Assembly (NCBI GenBank): GCA_029204225.1
Contig: CM055095.1
Span: 24,778,003-24,842,002 of the forward strand
Source: Diphasiastrum complanatum
Taxonomy: Eukaryota > Streptophyta > Lycopodiopsida > Lycopodiales > Lycopodiaceae
DNA: 64,000 bases
Direction: 5' to 3'
A program made the position numbers and the translations under genes. How positions within the stretch are numbered: the stretch's first letter is position 1; each line of letters begins with the position of its first letter. The notes below the pieces were generated by a model, which was given only the letters and a program-made list of their open reading frames with translations, was not told where the DNA came from and did no database searches. This document shows positions 20,765-32,722 of the stretch, piece after piece.

Positions 20765-22270
20765 CTATTCATCATCAGATCTTGTGTCAGATTCTATGGC
20801 AGTATTGTCATGAAGAAATTCTCTGCTAGCGTATGCATCTAATAGATGTGCATTATCCTTATTTCCACTAAGCTCAATATAAGTGGAATACAATGAATAA
20901 TGGGGGCTCCTTAAAGGAACATTCCCATCAATAAAACCTAAAATGTTCAAAACATAAGATCTTTTGACAAAAATGATCTTATTTTTCTTGACAAATTTAT
21001 GTCCTCCTAGGTCAAATGATAAAGCTTTAACTGCCATTATAAGACTCTCTCCAACTGGGCTCAGCTTGGAATGAGCAATACAGATCTCATTCTTCAGGAA
21101 ATGCCTAAGATAGTGGCCAAGTCCACTATCCCTCTGGAACGAGGATGCGTGTTGTTTGACACCACCTCGTCTCGCAACAATATCATCAATTATGAGAGCA
21201 TCCTGCAATAGAAAATATGCTAGCAAAAACACATTCAGTGATTAAAAACATTCTAATGCAAGAAAGTTTAAACACTTACACATTTTTCATCATCAGCAGC
21301 AACCAGATCAGGATGATCGATATAATGACCACGTACTGAAGTGGAATCATCAGTGATATGCATTAATGATGGACGAGGGAAGCCCATCTGGGATTGAAAT
21401 GCCGTGAATTCTTCATCGGATGGTCTGCCTCGCCCATCCTCAGCTATATTTGATAAAGTCTTAGTCAGGCATTCTTCACCGGTCATAAGTCCCTCCTCAT
21501 CATCAAAATCAATACTAGCCACAAGGTCATCTGTTTTAAAATCTACAAAGTCGGAGAATTCAAAAATTGTGCTGGATAATAAACATAGAACCTCGTCTTC
21601 ACGATAGTCAAAAAATTTACATAAATTAGCAGTAGTAAAATATACATTGTCATTAATATAATATACAGGCAAATTGAAAAGACATTTAGACTCCTTTAAA
21701 GGGTTGGATTCATCAGCAGATGTATTTTGGCCAATAAAAGAATCTCGGAGAACATCAGTATTTAAAGTCACTTTTCTTATCAGGAGTGTCGATAAGAAAG
21801 TGACTGATATCCTTAATAGCTGACTGAACATAGGATGATGCAAAAGGAAAGTCAGCAACAGAAACTTCCTCATCATCTGAGATCTGAACTAATAGGAAAA
21901 GTACCAAACCACTCTAATATTCAGCCAATCGACATTTCTTGTTGCAATAAGGATACGTTGAACTGCTTTTGAAAAGATCAAACAATTTGCTGAACATTCT
22001 ATCCAGTCTATGTCTGAAAGCTAGGAAGAAATGAACAAGATCAGTATAATGCATGTACTGGAGTGAACCTATGGAGAAAATAGGCTTACTAAGTGTATCT
22101 TTGAATCGAACATAGTGTTCATAAAATACGTCAGAATTTGGTTGTGCAGTCATGAAAACATGTAGATATGGCCTGAATAGGCTGTGGAAGTAGTCTAGAT
22201 TTTCAGTAATCCCAAATTCAGTAAAAAATGAACTCAAGCCAGAATCTCGTGAGGATCCTGAGGAAGAAAA
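20765..22270 (-). pseudogene. Gene U, copy 2 (unknown function)
   Basis: This is the second copy of U, better preserved than the first. The last exon is 20,765-21,202 (acceptor CAG, ending ESDTRSDDE). The middle exon is 21,280-21,883, with a good donor GTAAGTG and the stretch FNLPVYYINDNVYFTTANLC, then DDEEGLMTGEECL. Exon 1 (about 21,920-22,270) holds FFTEFGITENLDYFHSLF and a YPYCNKKC knuckle. Lesions differ from copy 1: the stop at codon 9 is absent, but the start ATG is deleted and a Cys of the knuckle is replaced by Tyr. Independent damage in the two copies suggests the gene was intact when the tandem formed. It is convergent with T, only about 65 bp from T's stop. Confidence 0.55.
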
Positions 22271-23071
22271 GTAACGTACATATCGCACTTGTGCACGAGG
22301 GAGAACTGAAACAAAACTAACTCTCAAGATCGCACACAAGTGCACAAGAGGGATATGTACAGGTAGATCCCAAATATCGCACTTGTGCGCAAGTAGGTAT
22401 AGTTGCATACAAACGGACAACAATGCACGTGCACAAGTGCGATATGCCATCATTTTCGAGAACGAAAAAGGTAAAAAATTAATCGGGTTTCGTGCCATTT
22501 ATACTAAATTTTCACACGTGTGTGGTCAACAGTCAAAGGACATGTGTCTACTTTCAATTGGACTACAGGCATTGGCACGTGTGAGGTGACACCTGGACAC
22601 GTGTCTCGTGTTCATGCGTCGGATCGACAACACGTGTCGCTCACACAATGGCCCGTAAAACTCTCACACGTGTAAAGTGACAAGGTGACAGATGTCGCTC
22701 TCGCATTTGTCCGTACAACTCCCACACATGTGACAGGACGTTCTTTCGCACGTGTAAAATCACAAACTTCAATGAATTTTTTTCACTTTTTTTTTTTCGC
22801 TCCGCATATCGCACTTGTGCTCGTCCTTCACAATCGATATTCCTCCTACCGCCTTCCATACGCACAGGTCCGATACATCTGCCTACATGTCTCCCCGTAT
22901 CGCACTTGTGCATCTTTCTTCTAAACTAATCGCTCTCTTATACTCGGCTCGCTCAGATCCGATAAATTGTACATTCTGTCCATAAAAATCGGTCCTCTGC
23001 GAGGTCTTTATCATCCTTCCCTGCTCTTCCTAGCCGTCACGCACAAGTCCGCTATCCCATAGTACACGTCC
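22271..23071. promoter_or_regulatory. Second copy of the U/V control region
   Basis: The ten ATATCGCACTTGTGCG-type motifs are again present in alternating orientation (about 22,279, 22,332, 22,375, 22,429, 22,806, 22,860, 22,898, 22,951, 22,986 and 23,040), with the ACGTGT array at about 22,514-22,760. Some sites have changed (for example CGCTCAGATCCGATA), but order and spacing are kept. Confidence 0.7.
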
Positions 23072-23091
23072 ATGGATAGGAGAAAGCAGAC
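23072..23091 (+). pseudogene. Gene V, copy 2, cut after codon 6
   Basis: The first 20 bases of V (ATGGATAGGAGAAAGCAGAC) match copy 1 except for one base and are then interrupted by the LTR of element D. The rest of this V copy is not in the window. Confidence 0.85.
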
Positions 23092-23860
23092 TGTTGAATT
23101 TCACACGTGTGGATTGTCCACTACATGTACTTGTGATATCCTAAGGTGTGTAGATGCACCAAGATCAAGACTAGATTGAGATTCAAGATCTATCTTTGAT
23201 TCTATGGCAAAAACACACTACTACATGTATTCAATCACTTCCAACTTTCACTCACACGTGTGGGAAATATTCAAAAAATTATCTAAGTAAAAACAAGCTG
23301 CTCTCCTTGAGTAGAGAGAGAAAAAACATCACGAGCTCTCGAGTAGAGAGAGAAAAAACATCATGAGCTCTCGGGTAGAGAGAGAAAGCTAGAAATTCAA
23401 TAACTCACAAAATCCATGAAATCACCAAATCAATTAGATCCAAAATGAGGAGTACAATGATACTAGTAGATCCACGAGCTACCACTATGCTTAACTATGA
23501 TTGGACCATACTTTGTCACCTCTTGATCCTATTGGACCATTGATCCATGCACCTCTTAATTCTATTGGACTATATTCAAGCACACCTCAATTTTCTATTG
23601 GACCTCACAAGGTTCCACCTCTAAATCCTATTGGACCTCTTAGAATTCATCAAACAAAGGCATTACACTTGTCTACACTCTAATTGGCACGAGTTTAGCC
23701 TCTTACTCTATTTTGGCTCAATAGTGGCATTACAAGTGGAAATGCATAATTTGCCATCTATGCCAAATTTGTTCCTATCAACATCCTACACCTAGATGCT
23801 TGATGTAAAAAACATAAGACCCCTATATCTAACATAGATAATCATTTTCAATTCTTCACA
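23092..23860 (-). mobile_element. Copia element D, 3' LTR
   Basis: It starts TGTTGAATTTCACACGTGTG and ends attcttcaca, followed by ctcctcctaaaa (polypurine tract on the minus strand). It has two CACACGTGTG sites and four imperfect repeats carrying CCTATTGGAC, which give CCAAT boxes on the transcribed strand. Inserted at codon 6 of V copy 2. Confidence 0.85.
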
Positions 23861-23878
23861 CTCCTCCTAAAAAATTAT

Positions 23879-24535
23879 CTATGAAGATTTGAGCATTGAT
23901 CTTGATATAACTCCAAGATTAGATCTATGCTTGATGAAAGCACTTTTGCTCAAAGGCTTGGTGAGTAGATCGGCAATACAAGAGGACGAGTTGACATGTT
24001 CCAAATAGATTTCTCCTCCAATAAGCTTTTCTCTCACAAAATGGTGTGCCACTTCTATGTGCTTGCTTCTTGCATGAAATATGGGATTATTGGCAAGAGC
24101 TTGGGCCAACATGTTATCACACTTGATCATTGGTAGATCATCTTCCTTGATGCACTTTAGCTCCATTAGTAACCTCTTGATCCAAAGCACCTCTTTGGTA
24201 GTTGTAGTGAGTGCTTTGTACTCGGCCTCACATGAAGAGAGAGATATAGTATCTTGCTTTTTGGAAAGCCAAGATATTAGATTGCCTCCAAGAAAGATAG
24301 TGTATGCACTAATAGACTTTCGATCCATCTTGTCACTTGCAAAGTCCGAATCCGAGTAGCCAACAATGGATAGATCTTCACTTTTATAGAGTAGACCATA
24401 ATTACAAGATGAAGATACATATCTTAGAATCCTCTTGGCCATCTTCCAATGATGGATCTTAGGATCTTGCATAAATTGACTAAATTTGTGCACACAAAAA
24501 CTTAGATCGGGCCTAGTAATGGTAAGCCAAATCAA
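23879..24535 (-). pseudogene. Element D RNase H domain
   Basis: 218 codons in the frame: WLTITRPDLSFCVHKF, YSDSDFASDKMDRKS, SSCEAEYKALTTTTKE, KCDNMLAQALANN and SKHIEVAHHFVREKLI, with the acidic active-site positions kept. The C-terminal end (LTKPLSKSAFIKHRS) matches element A's LGKDLFFKHRTS region. It is separated from RT by a frame-shifting deletion near 24,540-24,600. Confidence 0.9.
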
Positions 24536-24540
24536 GGAGC

Positions 24541-25911
24541 CTACAAGACTCCTAAAAAGTGTGATGTCCTCAAAGGATCTTTCATCACCTTTATTTCATA
24601 AAAATCAATTTCTAGGCCTAGGATGTAATGTATCTCTCCTAGATCTTGCATTTTAAACTCACATCCAAGTGCTAGCTTAGTTTCATCAACTAGCTTGATA
24701 CAACTTCCACAAAGAATAATGTCATCAACATAAACTAGAAGAATGACAATATTGCTATCAACAAACTTTAGATACATGGAAGGAACACTAAGAGTAAATC
24801 CTAGTGAGATAAGAAAAGAATTAAGTCTTGAATACCATGATCTTGGTGCTTGCTTGAGTCCATAAAGACTTTTGAAGAGCAAGCACACTTTGGACTCATC
24901 CTTCATGAATCCTTGAGGTTGTTCCATATAGATCTCCTCCTCAAGATAACCATTTAGAAAAGCATTGGATACATCTAATTGGAACACCTTCCACTTGAAA
25001 AAACAAGCAAGAGAAATAAGAATTCTTATTGTCACCATCTTTGCAACGGGTGCAAAGGTCTCCTCATAATCAAGACCATGGATTTGAGCAAATCCTTTGG
25101 CACATAATCTTGCTTTATGCTTGTTGATGGTGCCATCATGATTGAACTTGATCCGAAATACCCACTTGCAACCAATCACATGCTTGTTGGATGGAGGATC
25201 CACAAGCTCCCAAGTATAGTTGGTGATCAATGCATCATACTCTTGCTTCATGGCATCATACCACTCCTTGGTATTGAGTGCCTCTTGTACATTCTTTGGC
25301 TCTTCATGAGAGACATAAAAAACATAATTAGTGGAATCAAGATCCACTTGTTTGCCTTTGTCAACATATGAGAGCCTCTTAGGCTCGGATCTATCTCTCA
25401 TAGATCTTCTTGGTGAGAAAATCCGAGGAGAGTCTTCTTCAAATCTCGACCCCATCACATCATGATTGTCTTCAAAATCAATAATTGATGATGCATCCAT
25501 AGATTTCTTGATCTCGGCCTCTTCAAAAGATGAGTGTTGATCTTCATGAAAGACAACATCTCTACTTTCAATAACTTGAGAAGTAGAGAGTATAAAGACT
25601 CTATAGGCCTTCTTGGTGGATGAGTATCCAACCATGATCCCTTTGCATGCACTAGGATCTTCCTTCTTCCTTGTTCCCAAGGGAATATGGACAAAGCATA
25701 AGCATCCAAAAACTCTAAGGTGATCAACCTTAGGCTTCTTCAAAAATAAGATTTCATATGGTGACTTTCCTCCAAGAGCTATATGTGGGAGCCTATTGCA
25801 AAGATAATTTGCACAATTAATGGCTTCTCTCCAAAAATCTTTGGGCAAAGATGCCTCAATTCTCATAGATTTTGCACATTCACATAGAGATCTATTCTTT
25901 CTCTCGGCCAC
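24541..25911 (-). pseudogene. Element D integrase C-terminus and reverse transcriptase
   Basis: 456 codons in the frame. It opens in integrase at MAERKNRSLCECAKSM (with the last catalytic Glu), continues through a linker ending KRLSYVDKGKQVD, then RT with FAPVAKMVTIRI, FQLDVSNAFLNGYLEEE, SLYGLKQAPRSWYSRL and LLVYVDDIIL. After LGLEIDFYEI a deletion of about 60-65 codons joins it, out of frame, to the region before RNase H. Closely related to element E. Confidence 0.9.
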
Positions 25912-25966
25912 TCCATTTTGAGATGGAGAGTAGGCACAAGAAAACTCTCTTTTAATGCCTTCAAGC

Positions 25967-26467
25967 TCACAAAAATCTCCAGTTTTGCGATGACAAACAT
26001 GGGAGAGTCCATTTTGAGTGAAAGTAGCAAATTGGACGGGATTTCCAACTATGCTTGAATGAGAATTGCTTCTCTACATAAGCTTTGAAAATAAGAAAAT
26101 GATCAAACACTATAGATTTAGAAGCAAGAAGATATATCCAAGTGAATCTTGTGTAATCATCAATGAAAGTAACAAAACAAGTGGCTCCTCCCTTGCTTGT
26201 AGTTGATGAGAAATGCACATCCGAGTGGATTAACTCCAAAGGATGCTTGCTTTTGATAGAAGATCTTGTAAATGGCTTTTTGTGAGATTTAACAATAGCA
26301 CAAGCCTCACAAGGCTTGATCTTCTTGGAGAGTGACTTTGGCAAGCCAATAGCTTTGGCTTCTTTGATCATAGAGAGCATGGATTTGTAGTTGGGATGTC
26401 CCAACCTCCTATGCCATAATTCCTCCATAGAGAGCTTGTTCACAAGAGCAACATTACAAGCATTCAC
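25967..26467 (-). pseudogene. Element D GAG-pre-integrase and integrase core
   Basis: The frame contains LWHRRLGHPNYKSML, KPCEACAIVKSHKKP (the HHCC zinc site), HSDVHFSS with the first catalytic Asp and FIDDYTRFTWIYLL. It breaks after about residue 140, before the second catalytic Asp, which lies in another frame. Confidence 0.9.
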
Positions 26468-26565
26468 ATACTCATTTGGATCTAGTTTATAGATGCCACC
26501 AAATCTAGATCCTAATGCAAGTATCTCATCATTCTTCTTGATAGTGCAAGTATCAACATTGAATT

Positions 26566-27000
26566 TTACATCAAGGCAAGCAATTGGCCAACACTAATAA
26601 GAATCTTGGTAAGCTTAGGTACATAAAGAACTTTAGAGAGAGAAAAAACTTTAGAAGATGCAAGCTTCAAGGGAATGTTCCCTATGCCTTCAATAGGACA
26701 TTCAAAATCATTTGCAGTGTATATTGATTTCTTGACTCCATCATAAGGTGCAATAGAAGAGAAAGAGTCCTTGGAGCTACACATATGTGAAGAGGCTCCA
26801 CTATCAATATACCATAGGCCGTCCTTCTTGAAAGGAGTAGATGAGAAACTAGAGACCATAAGAGATCCCTCTCCATCACTTGAAATAGTGTCTTCCTTCT
26901 CATTGGTAATGTTGGCTTGCTTGAGTTGATTCTTCTTCTTGAAGCAATTGGTGGCATAATGGCCTTTCTTGCCACAATAAAAGCACTTGATCTTCTTCTT
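26566..27000 (-). pseudogene. Element D protease and Gag zinc knuckle
   Basis: From 27,000 leftward: CFYCGKKGHYATNC, a single zinc knuckle, then LWYIDSGASSHMCS, the DSG protease active site, and VLYVPKLTKILISVGQLL. The frame stops at 26,566 by a small indel before the GAG-pre-integrase part. Confidence 0.88.
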
Positions 27001-27719
27001 CTCTTCATAGCATTTCTAATATCAATGAGTAGCTTGCATATCAAGGATTCAGAAACAATACTGTCAGGAGTAGGCCACTCATCACTTTGAAAACTAGGTA
27101 ATGGAATTGCTTCGAGCTTGCCAAAACCTCCATCTGTTTGTGGCGTATATAAAGATTCATAAAAATAGATACCACAATCTGCAAGTTCCTTTGGACGTCT
27201 TCCTCTGTATTGCAGCTTTCCAACATCAGAGTGAATTTACATCTAATATTCCTGCAAGTGATTGTGCGGGATCCCATTCACTTATGCATGATGGATATAA
27301 ATCTGAAAGAAAAAAACAATGTTGAAGCATTTAAATCATAATTTGAAGAGCATCAATAAAGAAAATCACCTATGATTGCTGTCGAGTGCATATGTTCTGA
27401 TATACTTACAATTACATTTTTGATGGTCATGAGGATTGATATCATGTACTTTGATTTCTGAATGCATATATACATGTTGTACTAAGACTTTTGATATCGA
27501 TTGACCTCTGGAGGTAGTCTTAAACTCCGAATTTTTTGCTGTCCAATAAGATTTGTAAGTCATTTTTGGCCTTTTCTTTTGTCGAAAATTGCCCTTTGAT
27601 GATGGATGCAGCAATACCCATGAATTCTTCGTATATTTTGTTGGCTTTCAGTTATCAGCTTCATCTTTCTCATTGTAAAGAATCATAGACTCGATTGTAG
27701 ATTTGCGTCTCCTTTCCAT
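27001..27719 (-). pseudogene. Gene W, copy 2 (5' half)
   Basis: About 720 bases match 16,340-17,061 in the same orientation, starting at an ATG (27,719) and keeping the first intron with its acceptor and donor. The frame 27,614-27,366 (WTAKNSEFKTTSRGQSISKV) is longer than in copy 1 because some stops are absent. It is cut at 27,001 by element D and flanked on the other side by a primer-binding site and LTR. Retained introns show it moved as DNA, not through spliced RNA. Confidence 0.7.
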
Positions 27720-27742
27720 TGCTATTTTCAAAGCTTGGGTGT

Positions 27743-27755
27743 GGCTCTGATACCA
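27743..27755 (-). other. Primer-binding site (initiator Met tRNA)
   Basis: ggctctgatacca is the reverse complement of TGGTATCAGAGCC and directly precedes the LTR start TG at 27,756, as expected for the 5' LTR of a minus-strand element. Confidence 0.9.
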
Positions 27756-28446
27756 TGTTAAAAATATAGTACTAAGGACCATAAATGGATCTTTGAATGA
27801 TCCACAAGGTTGATTGTGTGCTTGTTGAACAATCTATCAGATATTACTCATCAGAAAACAAGATCTAGTTTAGCAGCTTGATAGGAAACAAGTAGAGACA
27901 ATTAGAGCATTGATCAAAAACTATAATCCGAGTTCTCACGTGTGAAGATCAGGCTGTAGTATGGCCTGTAGACAGAGTTTGAAGTGTGCCAAATCTGAGA
28001 TTCATTGGAATCAATAGCAATCACAATACATAGAGAGAAAATCCGAGTTTCTCCTTGAGGCTCCAAAAAGTTTCTATCTTCTCAATTTGGAGAATGGGAA
28101 TACATAGTAAAAGACACTTCCTTTTCAAATTTAGGTGAAAATCCAGCATGTAATAAGGAAGTAGACTCAACTTTCTTGCCCTAATGTGAAAACCCTAGCC
28201 TAGACCCAAGAGTCATGCTTGGTAGGTGCATGGTAGGTACAAATCTTATCACAAATCAAGGTCTAGATCCTACAAAGTAGGAATCACTACCAAATGGACA
28301 CAACCACTCTTCTTGACTCGTGGTAACCTACCTTAGGTGTGGATTTACAAGTGGCACTTTGGCCATTCAAGTGACTAACAAAAATTATTGACAAAAAATA
28401 CAATATTCTACATGGCTAGATTTGCCAATGTAGGCAATTTTTCGCA
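27756..28446 (-). mobile_element. Copia-type LTR (G), orphaned
   Basis: 691 bases starting TGTTAAAAATATAG and ending caatttttcgca. It is related along its length to the LTR at 60,682-61,368 (shared gaccataaatg, cagcatgtaataagga and gcttggtaggt blocks). A primer-binding site flanks it on the left and a ctcctcctc polypurine-like tract on the right, so both kinds of internal boundary are present. No Pol coding follows on either side. Confidence 0.8.
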
Positions 28447-28625
28447 CTCCTCCTCAAATAATTTTCGATATCCTAAGCACAGAATTTTTGTATCCAGAAT
28501 CCGAAATTTTTGATTACCAAAAATTTTCGATGCCCAAAATTTTTTATACCTTAAGCCCGGAATTTTTGATACTCTAAATCCAGATTTTTTTCGATACTCA
28601 CATACACACATTTGTACCACCATAC
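28447..28625. repeat. Degenerate minisatellite (GAATTTTTGATAC-type)
   Basis: About seven imperfect copies of a 20- to 25-base unit based on cgaaatttttgatacc fill this stretch. The minus-strand frame over it repeats a KIPGLRYKKF-like pattern and is not taken as a gene. Confidence 0.5.
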
Positions 28626-28658
28626 ATATTGAATCTATTTTTTTTAAATTTGGCCTTT

Positions 28659-29323
28659 ATGTCAGATGACAGTTCGAGATATCCGTTGAGGTCAAGCTAT
28701 CAAAACCCTTACGCATCGTCTCTCAACACTTCAGCTGCAATGAACTCACGACAAATGGAAAAGGAGGTAGAAAGTGCACATGTCTTAGAACATCTAAAAA
28801 TGCAGTCCGAGAGTGATGTTGATGTTCAGGTAGCATGAGTACTCGATCCACGTACCTAGTTGACTGTTTAAGCATTTTCGATCAAATTGCTTATTGTACA
28901 CACTTTTTTTTGTGTTATTTTTCGTGAACCAACAACATTTACCACACTGACTTGACAGAGAGACGAGTAGAATTTGCTTCAAGGGTGGCATTTATTCCTA
29001 CACCACAAAATATAGAGGAAGTGACAATAGACACTGCAACCTAGCCAGCCATTAATGTTCAGTTAGCCACAACAACAAAGAAGAGCGATTCAAAAGTTAA
29101 AAGAAAGAAGAAGAAAACACTCTTGGATTCAGTGGTGGAGACGAAGATCCTCAAAAGAGTGATCGATAGCCTACGTGTGAATAGACATACACAGCCATTG
29201 TTGATTCCCTTGTGCAGGCTGGTTTCTCATGAGAGTGTGAGGATGATAAGAGAGAACATGTCCACCCTTGGTAGCGTGTTTAGACAAAATGGATACATAA
29301 GAAAACAAGGGTCATTGTTGGTA
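28659..29323 (+). pseudogene. Gene X, two exons, cut by a gypsy LTR (unknown function)
   Basis: Exon 1 (28,659-28,829) starts MSDDSSRYPLRSSYQNPYAS and ends in phase at CAG/gtagca. Exon 2 begins at about 28,961 after ttgacagag and is open except for one TAG (28,961 + 27 codons) through a lysine-rich stretch (KVKRKKKK), then VIDSLRVNRHTQPLLIPL and FRQNGYIRKQGSLLVS. The coding sequence is cut at 29,328 by a gypsy LTR, so the C-terminus is lost. I do not recognise it. The basic stretch could be a nuclear signal. Its intron style and position next to W copy 2 raise the possibility that it belongs to the same mobile unit, but no copy lies in the main array. Confidence 0.45.
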
Positions 29324-29328
29324 TCCTG

Positions 29329-29798
29329 TGTTATGGCCATATTCGGTTAAGGACCTGGAATAGTCCTAATATGGTAGACCGGCTCTCCAGTACTAGAGAT
29401 TATTGGTCATGCCCATGTTGAGGCCTAGTTGTGACAAATTACCTTGAGAGGACCCAGACACTCTAATTGAGACATATGGAGTATTGCATGTCTGTGTGAC
29501 GGATATAGGCAGGAGGACTGCATGAAGAGATGTGATTTATTTATAGTTGACCTGCATGGAGATTGCATGGTTACATGCGCATGACTCTACTCTCTATATA
29601 ATGAGGTGGGGATTCTCCCGTCGACATATATTGGGTTCAGGTCACCAGGAGCTCTCTTCTCCTCTAGCTTTCACATGGCATGGCTTGGGGGCTAGATCCA
29701 GTTTTGATCTAGGATTGGTTGGGTGGTTTGGATCCATAGTCTCTCTTGTTGTGTTCCCCTATCCTCATCTTAGGGACAATCTTTTAGGGTCTTTATAT
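29329..29798 (+). mobile_element. Gypsy-type 5' LTR
   Basis: It starts TGTTATGGCCATATTCGG and ends before TGGTATCAGAGCC. The opposite-strand copy at 51,081-51,558 shares long blocks (gagaggacccagacactcta, ggcatggcttgggggctaga). In that copy the LTR is preceded by a chromodomain-like Pol end and polypurine tract, which places both in a Ty3/gypsy chromovirus family. A TATA-like ctctatataatgag lies near 29,590. Confidence 0.8.
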
Positions 29799-29811
29799 TG
29801 GTATCAGAGCC
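29799..29811 (+). other. Primer-binding site (initiator Met tRNA)
   Basis: TGGTATCAGAGCC, exact match to the plant initiator-Met tRNA 3' end, directly after the gypsy LTR. Confidence 0.92.
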
Positions 29812-30656
<845 letters not shown>

Positions 30657-30748
30657 AGCTTGCTACTGCTCGCGATCCAGAGAGAGAGACCTGAGAGAAG
30701 AGAGAGACCCGTATGATGCGAGAGAGAAAGAGAGAGATCTTGAAATGC

Positions 30749-31771
<1,023 letters not shown>

Positions 31772-32138
31772 GAGGAGTTCTAAATCCAAAAAAGACCTTT
31801 TGTAAAGATTCTTTTTATATGTTTTCTCAATTTTTTCTTACACATAGACCAATCAAAACACTCAAATTTGAAATCTACGTAACGTAACTTTTTGAGTCCA
31901 TATTTTGATTTCACACTAAAAATGGCATAACTCTTTAGTGGTAAGTCCAAATTTAGCGGAGTTTGGTGCATTGGAAAGCGCTCAAAAGGGCTTTCCAATG
32001 ATATGTTACATGACATACTTCTAAGCTACGATTAAAAAGTTATGGCAAGTCAAAAGTATTAGTGTTATAATATTTTAATAATATAAACTACATCTTGCAC
32101 GAATTCTTAAAGGGTCTTTTTGGAGCCCAAAACTCCTC
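31772..32138. mobile_element. MITE, 367 bp, TA target duplication
   Basis: It starts gaggagttctaaatcc and ends with the complementary gggtctttttgg...aactcctc, flanked by TA on both sides (31,770-31,771 and 32,139-32,140). Terminal inverted repeats of about 33 bases are imperfect. A TA duplication points to a Tc1/mariner-type (Stowaway-like) source. There is no coding capacity. The interior (gggctttccaatgatatgtt) resembles sequence at 41,740-42,040, and its termini recur at 3,284 and 17,487-17,547. Confidence 0.82.
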
Positions 32139-32277
32139 TAATGTTACAAATGTACTTATATCCCCATTCCAAAACTTTACTTGGTTTTTTCCTAAAATAT
32201 TAAAATAATGTACATGCATCCTATATATTCAAAAGCTAGCAGTTTAGGATCCTACATATATTTTACAAATATAAAAT

Positions 32278-32601
32278 TTACAACAAAGTAAAATTTTTAT
32301 CAGTTTTTAAGAAGTCAATATCCTGCATTAATCTCTGAAGCCGATTTTCGAGAAAAGTTGCCGGTTCCTTTTCTATACTATGCCAGTTTTCCCGAGCACT
32401 GGCTATGCTTCTTCTGATCTTGTGGAGACGCGAATAGCATCTCCTATCTAAATTAGATCCTGATTCACTGACATCATAACTTGATGTGGAGCGTTGGCCT
32501 ATCACTATCCTTATTCTTATCCTAAGCAGCACATTTGATCCTGCTTGTATATATGCAGACTGAGCACTGGGCATTGACATTTTTGCCTGCATGTTGAGCA
32601 T
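32278..32601 (-). other. Open frame of unknown status
   Basis: A 107-codon frame with RIRIRIVIGQRSTSSYDVSE and SIEKEPATFLENRLQRLMQD has fairly protein-like composition, ending FLKTDKNFTLL. Its N-terminal part runs into the 47-bp tandem repeat, so it is at best a remnant. Confidence 0.25.
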
Positions 32602-32722
32602 TTGGGCACTACCATCACTGCTAACATTCTTGCCTGCATGTTGAGCATTTGGGCACTAACATCACTGCTAACATTCTTGCCTGCATGTTGAGCATTTGGG
32701 CACTGACATTTGGGCAATAACA
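32583..32722. repeat. 47-bp tandem repeat, about three copies
   Basis: Copies start ttgcctgcatgttgagcatt at about 32,583, 32,630 and 32,677; the last copy is degraded. A related ttgagcgtttggg block lies at 31,447. Confidence 0.85.

Larger units (their letters stand above)
11056..23091. mobile_element. Tandem 9.3-kb four-gene unit (U-V-W-T), candidate large DNA transposon
   Basis: The order from left to right is: last exon of T (+), U (-), V (+), W (-), T (+), U again (-), then the first codons of V again (+). The second copy matches the first in the same order and orientation; V start codons at 13,768 and 23,072 give a period of about 9,304 bp. Similarity between copies is high, with scattered small indels. 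No terminal inverted repeats are visible, because the left edge is cut by Copia fragment F and the right edge by element D. All four genes have GT..AG introns, so this is not a retrocopy. More copies exist nearby: part of W at 27,001-27,719 and a T copy at 57,400-59,670 on the minus strand. A transposon is inferred from the dispersed and tandem copies and from the transposase-like T; a host segmental duplication is the main alternative. Confidence 0.6.
23861..27000 (-). mobile_element. Copia element D, internal region, truncated in Gag
   Basis: Minus-strand Copia with polypurine tract on the left and RNase H, RT, integrase, protease and the Gag zinc knuckle in order to the right. It ends abruptly at about 27,000, just upstream of the zinc knuckle, and joins part of gene W at a short tcttc overlap. 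The 5' LTR, primer-binding site and most of Gag are absent. Confidence 0.85.

Noticed and set aside
11056-23091. An endogenous DNA virus as source of the histone and protease genes
   Set aside because: The genes have several spliceosomal introns each, no capsid, packaging or polymerase gene is seen, and the T protein looks like a transposase. A transposon or duplicated host block fits better.
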